Translations under genes and position numbers: made by a program
Shown: positions 59,762 to 64,000 of the stretch, one piece after another
Numbering within the stretch: the first letter of the stretch is position 1
Layout: each line of letters starts with the position of its first letter
Notes under the pieces: model-generated
Told to the model about the DNA's origin: nothing
Seen by the model: the letters and a program-made list of their open reading frames with translations, nothing else
The model's database searches: none
NCBI RefSeq assembly: GCF_029894335.1
Contig: NZ_JARXZC010000033.1
Span: 27,211 to 91,210, forward strand
DNA length: 64,000 nucleotides
Direction of reading: 5' to 3'
DNA from: Kitasatospora sp. MAP5-34
GTDB lineage: Bacteria > Actinomycetota > Actinomycetes > Streptomycetales > Streptomycetaceae

Positions 59762-60667
59762 ATGCAATTGGATTTGAATCTGCTCACCGCGCTCGACGCG
59801 CTGCTCGAGGAGGGCAGCGTGGCCGGGGCGGCCGCACGACTGCACGTCACCGCCCCCGCGATGAGCCGGAGTCTGGGCCGGATCCGGCGTACGACCGGGG
59901 ACCAGATCCTGGTGCGCACCGGCCGCACCATGACCCCGACGCCCTATGCGATCGCCGTCCGGGAGCAGGTGCACGAACTGCTGCACCAGGTCCGGGGCGT
60001 GCTGGCCCCGAGCCGTGAACTCGATCCGGCAACGCTGGAACGCACCTTCACGCTCCGCTGGCACGATTCCCTGGTCGCCATGAGTGGCCCCACGCTGCTC
60101 GCGGCCGTACGCAGACAGGCGCCGGGCGTGCGATTGCGCTTCGTCGCGGAATCGAGCGTCGACACCCCCGAGTTGCGGCGTGGTGAGGTCGATCTGGAGG
60201 CGAACGCCAACCGTCCGAGCGCACCCGACATCCGCGCCGAGAAGGTGGGCGAGACCCGCCTCGTCGCCGTCGTGAGGCAGGGGCACCCCCTCACCCGCGC
60301 CCGAACCGTCACCACAGAGCGGTACGCCGCCGCCGAACACGTCACCATCTCGCGACGTGGAAACCTCAGCAACGCCGTCGACGACGCCCTGGCTCGGCTC
60401 GGCCTCACCCGCCGGGTGGTGGCGGCCGCGCCCACGGAAGCGGCCGCGCTGGAGTTCGCGCGCGGCTCCGATCTCCTGATCAGCGTCCCCGAAATCACCA
60501 CACGCACCGCGGCCGCCGGCCTCGGTCTGGTCGTGCTCCCCCTGCCGCTGGAACTCCCCTCGGCGCCGGTGTACCTGTCGTGGCATCAGCGCTACGACAC
60601 CGACCGCGCCCACACCTGGCTGCGCGCACTGGCGCGAACCGCACTGGCCACCTGCGGAGCGTCGTAG
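59762..60667 (+). CDS. LysR-family transcriptional regulator
   Basis: A 301-residue LysR regulator. The DNA-binding helix-turn-helix is MQLDLNLLTALDALLEEGSVAGAAARLHVTAPAMSRSLGRIR at the N terminus, followed by the linker helix and a periplasmic-binding-protein-like effector domain from about residue 90. Upstream in-frame starts exist (27 and 66 bp earlier), but the chosen ATG gives the standard family beginning and has GGGA before it. It is transcribed away from the phosphatase-like gene across a 140-bp region, the usual arrangement for control of the divergent operon. Confidence 0.9.
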   Translation: MQLDLNLLTALDALLEEGSVAGAAARLHVTAPAMSRSLGRIRRTTGDQILVRTGRTMTPTPYAIAVREQVHELLHQVRGVLAPSRELDPATLERTFTLRWHDSLVAMSGPTLLAAVRRQAPGVRLRFVAESSVDTPELRRGEVDLEANANRPSAPDIRAEKVGETRLVAVVRQGHPLTRARTVTTERYAAAEHVTISRRGNLSNAVDDALARLGLTRRVVAAAPTEAAALEFARGSDLLISVPEITTRTAAAGLGLVVLPLPLELPSAPVYLSWHQRYDTDRAHTWLRALARTALATCGAS

Positions 60668-61084
60668 CCGACGCCGTACGGCCGCTTCACCGACGGCGAG
60701 ACCGCCCCGGTGGCACGCATAGGAGGCCTTCGGCGTGCGCACCTGGGTCTCGAAGTCGACGTGGACCAGGCCGAAGCGCTGGTGGTACCCCTCGGCCCGT
60801 CGAACAGGGTGTCACCTTACGGCCACATCTCCGGTACCGCCGGACGGGCCGCCGATGCTCGAAACGGCCCAGCTCGGTTGCCACGAACACCTCGGGCCCC
60901 GGCAACGTGATCCACGTGGTGTGAGGACAGCTCGACCAAATCCGGGCCGGCGCCGTCCCCGCGGATAGAGCTCGAGCCGCAGGCGGGCCGGCTTCGTCGC
61001 CCATCCGGCTGGGCAGCCCGCGCGCCGCGCGTCCACCCCGCCGCTCAGCGGATGTAATGGTGTGGCCGACGAGGAGGATCGCCC
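60668..61084. other. Gap between LysR and substrate-binding protein genes
   Basis: Besides the GH1 tail C, about 270 bases (60,810-61,070) hold no gene I can support. A minus-strand stretch encoding TWITLPGPEVFVATELGRFE has protein-like composition but no start. The substrate-binding-protein ribosome-binding site GAGGAGG is at the right end. Confidence 0.45.
60677..60809 (-). pseudogene. Decayed beta-glucosidase (GH1) C-terminal tail C
   Basis: The minus strand reads RRAEGYHQRFGLVHVDFETQ, then VRTPKASYACHR before drifting into unrelated residues and a stop. This is again the end of a GH1 beta-glucosidase, about 40 codons long. It overlaps the far side of the LysR terminator region and has no upstream enzyme sequence. 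Confidence 0.7.
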
Positions 61085-62710
61085 GTGCCCGCAGCCACCC
61101 GAGTGCGCTTGGCCGTGATCGCCGCGGCATCTATGGCCGTGATCGCCACCGGCTGCGCCGGCGACACCGGCACGGGCGGGGGCGGGGGCATCGTACGGGC
61201 GACATGGGCGGACCCGCAGAACCCGCTGGAACCAGCGAACACCAACGAGGTCAATGGCGTCGCCGCCCTCAACATGATCTTCACCGGCCTGGTGGCGTAC
61301 GACCCGAAGACCGCCCAGGCCCGCAATGCGATGGCCGAGTCGATCACCTCCCCGGACCAGCAGAACTGGACCGTCAAACTCAAACCGGGCTGGACCTTCA
61401 GCGACGGCACTCCCGTGACGGCTGGCTCGTACGTGGACGCCTGGAACTACGGAGCGCTCGCCACCAACAAGCAGGTCAACAGCAGCTTCTACTCCTACAT
61501 CCAGGGCTACGGCAACGTCGCCCCCACCTCCGGTACGCCCACAGCCCAGAGCATGTCCGGCCTCAAGGTCGTCGACGGCACCACATTCACCGTCGCCCTG
61601 ACCCAGAGGTTCTCCACCTGGCCGCAGACCCTCGGCTATGTCGCCTACTACCCGCTGCCCAGAGCCTTCTTCGCCAACCACGCCGCCTACCTGGACAAGC
61701 CGATCGGCAACGGCCCGTACGTCATCGACAGTTGGCAACGCACCAAGCAGATGCGGCTTCGGCCCAACACCGGCTACAACGGCACCGACAAGCCCAGGAA
61801 CGGCGGCGTGGACCTCAAGGTCTACACCGACCCCAACGCCGCCTACGCCGACCTGCAAGCCGCCAACCTCGACGTCGACAACAACCTGCCCACCAGCGCG
61901 CTGAAGACCGCCGCAAGCGACCTCGACGGCCGCTACCTCAACCAGCCCGCCGGCATCATCGACACCCTCAACTTCCCCCTCTACCGCCCGGAGTGGAACA
62001 CCGACGCGGCCAAACTGGTCCGCCAGGGCATCTCCATGGCCATCGACCGGCCCACCATCACCAAGGCCATCTTCCACAACACCCGAACCCCCGCCACCGA
62101 CTTCACCTCTCCTGTCCTCGGCTCCGCCGGCGGCTATCAGACCGGCCTGTGCGGCGACGTCTGTCTGCTCAACGCGGACAAGGCCCGCTCGCTCATCCAG
62201 CAAGGCGGTGGCATCCCCGGCGGCCAACTGACCATCAGCTACAACGCCGACCAGCCCAACAAACCGTGGGTCGACGCCGTCTGCAACAGCATCAACAACA
62301 CCCTCGGTTCCACCAGCGCGTGCACCGGCAGTCCGGTCGGCACCTTCGCCGAGTACCTGGACCAGATCACCGGCCAGCAGGCCACCGGAGCGTTCATCGC
62401 CTTCTGGCAGATGGACTACCCACTCATCCAGGACTTCCTCCAGCCCCTGTACACCGTCGGGGGCTCCGCGAACATCTCCCACTACAGCAACGCGAACTTC
62501 GACACCCAGGTCGACAAGGCCAATGCCGACGCCGACCCGAAGAGGGCCGTCGCCGACTTCCAGAACGCCGAGAAGCTCCTCGTCACCGACCTGCCCGCCA
62601 TCCCCCTGTGGTACCGAAACGGCACCGTCGGCTGGTCCACCAAGGTCTCCAACGTCCTGCTCAACGCCTTCAGCGTCCCGGTGTACACCGAGATCACGGC
62701 CAAACGGTAG
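61085..62710 (+). CDS. ABC transporter substrate-binding lipoprotein (family 5)
   Basis: A 541-residue lipoprotein: the signal peptide ends at the lipobox VIATGC (Cys near residue 24). The family 5 (oligopeptide/dipeptide-binding, SBP_bac_5) signature appears as FTGLVAYDPKTAQARNAMAESI, then VKLKPGWTFSDGTPVTAGSYVDAW near 100 and NGPYVIDSWQ near 210. It should bind a peptide or similar solute outside the cell for an ABC importer. No permease or ATPase gene adjoins it in this window, so the partner must be elsewhere or the protein acts as a sensor. The GTG start has GAGGAGG nearby. Confidence 0.9.
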   Translation: MPAATRVRLAVIAAASMAVIATGCAGDTGTGGGGGIVRATWADPQNPLEPANTNEVNGVAALNMIFTGLVAYDPKTAQARNAMAESITSPDQQNWTVKLKPGWTFSDGTPVTAGSYVDAWNYGALATNKQVNSSFYSYIQGYGNVAPTSGTPTAQSMSGLKVVDGTTFTVALTQRFSTWPQTLGYVAYYPLPRAFFANHAAYLDKPIGNGPYVIDSWQRTKQMRLRPNTGYNGTDKPRNGGVDLKVYTDPNAAYADLQAANLDVDNNLPTSALKTAASDLDGRYLNQPAGIIDTLNFPLYRPEWNTDAAKLVRQGISMAIDRPTITKAIFHNTRTPATDFTSPVLGSAGGYQTGLCGDVCLLNADKARSLIQQGGGIPGGQLTISYNADQPNKPWVDAVCNSINNTLGSTSACTGSPVGTFAEYLDQITGQQATGAFIAFWQMDYPLIQDFLQPLYTVGGSANISHYSNANFDTQVDKANADADPKRAVADFQNAEKLLVTDLPAIPLWYRNGTVGWSTKVSNVLLNAFSVPVYTEITAKR

Positions 62711-62888
62711 GGACCCGGTAGCGTCTGCCCTGCCCAACACGCCAGCCCGGACAGGGCTACGCCCAACGCCGACGGGCACACCCCACCGATGCGCGACATC
62801 ACGGTACCGTTGCCCGATATCGGGCCACGTGAGATCATCAGGGCTTTTGAGCAGTCCGCCGAGGTCCGCGAATGGCAGGTACCGTTTG

Positions 62889-63923
62889 ATGCGCGCAACA
62901 GAGCCGGCAGAAGCCTGCATCGAGGATGCGGGCAACCTCTTGGTCGCGCCTGCGATGTTGCAGGGCAACGACCTGCTCAGGGACTTCTTCGGGTCCGTGA
63001 TCACGCCGGAGGACCTTGCTTCCGGCTCGCCCGACCTCGCCAGGAAGACCGTCTACCTGTGCGGCGACACATCAGGGATCACCAGCCGCCAAGTGCAGGC
63101 GGCTGCCCGGGTGTTCGTCGTCCGGGAGCTGTCACACGGTCACCGCGAGAACGCCGACCGGCCTTGGACCCTCGTCGACCTCGGCCGAGTGCCCGTCCGC
63201 GTGCACGGCGCCGGCGTGTACTACCGCCGCTTCTTCGGGCTCGACACCGATCACTTCGGGCGTATCCGTGCGGAGCACGCGTTCCAGTCCCTGACGGAGT
63301 CCACCAAGCCTGGCACGGCTCATCGCAGCGGAATCTATCTGACGCCCGTCACACGGAACGACGACGAATTGCATTTCCGCCTGCTCCGGTGCTCCACGAA
63401 CCTCTCGGGGCCGACCGAGGGCTTCCGCCCGACCGACACGCACATCGTCGACGCCCTGAACCGCGAGGCCGCCACCGTCTTCCGGAACCAGGCGCCCCTC
63501 AATCACGTCCTCGCCCAGATCTACCACAACACCCTTGCCACGCCCGAACGCAAGCAGTCCAAGGCCAGGATCTCAGCCCATGCTGACAAGACCAAGGACA
63601 TGCCCGCAAACGGCATCATGGCCTTCTGCACCTTCTACGACCGGCTCGACAGACTGCAGCCCCTGGCCGAGGACGCCTTCGACTACGGCGTGAAGAGTGC
63701 CAGCGGGCTGACCAAGCTCCACTTCCGCCTCAAGGAGCCGGTCGAAGAACGCGACGGCGTTGTGCTCCCCCCGCAGTTCACCGTGACTCTCTACCCCGGC
63801 TCCGTGTTCTTCATGCCGCTCTCCACCAACCGCCTGTACTCCCACGAGATCCGGCCGTCGGTGCTGCGGAACCCGTCAAGAGGATCAGGGCAGGTGAGTG
63901 TGGCTAAGACCGACCGGCAATAG
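62889..63923 (+). CDS. Fe(II)/2OG oxygenase-like protein
   Basis: A 344-residue protein of unclear family with features of a 2-oxoglutarate, Fe(II)-dependent oxygenase. ISAHADKTKDMPANGIMAFCTFY near residue 229 holds a His-x-Asp pair in a strand-turn typical of the iron site. RLYSHEIRPSVL near 320 holds the distal His and the Arg that would bind 2-oxoglutarate. The N-terminal 200 residues do not match a domain I know. The ATG lacks a clear ribosome-binding site; a short overlapping frame starting 100 bp earlier (MRDITVPLPDIGPREIIRAF) could be a displaced true N terminus joined by a frameshift. Confidence 0.55.
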   Translation: MRATEPAEACIEDAGNLLVAPAMLQGNDLLRDFFGSVITPEDLASGSPDLARKTVYLCGDTSGITSRQVQAAARVFVVRELSHGHRENADRPWTLVDLGRVPVRVHGAGVYYRRFFGLDTDHFGRIRAEHAFQSLTESTKPGTAHRSGIYLTPVTRNDDELHFRLLRCSTNLSGPTEGFRPTDTHIVDALNREAATVFRNQAPLNHVLAQIYHNTLATPERKQSKARISAHADKTKDMPANGIMAFCTFYDRLDRLQPLAEDAFDYGVKSASGLTKLHFRLKEPVEERDGVVLPPQFTVTLYPGSVFFMPLSTNRLYSHEIRPSVLRNPSRGSGQVSVAKTDRQ

Positions 63924-64000
63924 GCGGCTGCCGCTGAGCGATGGGGTGGGGTGGATGCAGTGCGGGCACGGGTCCGCGTGATCATGGAGTTCTCTACGCT

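Overview
The sequence is very GC-rich, uses many GTG starts with purine-rich ribosome-binding sites, and carries natural-product and regulator families typical of actinomycetes. A Streptomyces- or Kitasatospora-like chromosome, probably an accessory or arm region, is the best reading. No rRNA, tRNA, CRISPR array or complete insertion sequence was recognised.

Layout. (1) 1-4,013: the end of a moxR / DUF58 / membrane-protein operon, then a DUF6629-like membrane protein. (2) 4,076-15,347: a ten-gene C7-cyclitol (pseudo-aminosugar) cluster in three transcription units. It has a sugar phosphate cyclase, two kinases, a TIM-barrel isomerase, a nucleotidyltransferase, a class III aminotransferase, a zinc-type reductase, an RmlD-like reductase, an exporter and, decisively, a VldE/ValL-type pseudo-glycosyltransferase. 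This is the gene logic of validamycin and salbostatin, with a different set of accessory enzymes. (3) 15,635-18,533: a PadR regulator, a truncated carotenoid oxygenase running in frame into a membrane protein, and an MFS transporter. (4) 19,297-35,192: a five-gene NRPS/PKS cluster. It has a C-A-T-TE protein, an A-T-C-A(Pro)-T-KS-KR-ACP-TE hybrid without an acyltransferase, GSCFA and SGNH proteins and a TauD-type dioxygenase. The core resembles the detoxin/rimosamide families. (5) 35,206-43,850: an Ala-rich protein, a lipoprotein, a small zinc-ribbon-like membrane protein, an XRE-NACHT-membrane protein bracketed by a perfect 30-bp inverted repeat, a secreted serine hydrolase, a secreted esterase and a truncated hydrolase. 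(6) 44,078-47,741: an operon of a DapD-like succinyltransferase, an acyl-CoA dehydrogenase and an acyl/aryl ligase. (7) 48,300-50,568: tandem paralogous secreted proteins. (8) 51,089-57,309: a five-gene redox operon of two GMC oxidoreductases, a small subunit, a ferritin-like protein and an acetoacetate-decarboxylase-like protein. (9) 57,310-64,000: a reductase, an inositol-phosphatase-like protein, a LysR regulator, an orphan substrate-binding protein and a 2OG-Fe(II) oxygenase, with decayed beta-glucosidase tails between genes.

How the genes work together. In region 2 the cyclase would make a valiolone-type ring from sedoheptulose 7-phosphate. The isomerase, reductases and kinases would tailor it. 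One branch is nucleotide-activated and the other aminated, and the pseudo-glycosyltransferase joins them by a C-N bond. In region 4 an aliphatic amino acid and proline would be condensed and extended by one ketide unit supplied by an acyltransferase from elsewhere. The KR would reduce this to a detoxinine-like unit, which the dioxygenase may oxidise. Many gene pairs overlap by 4-8 bp, which supports the operon assignments. All functional calls come from reading translations by eye; no database search was run.
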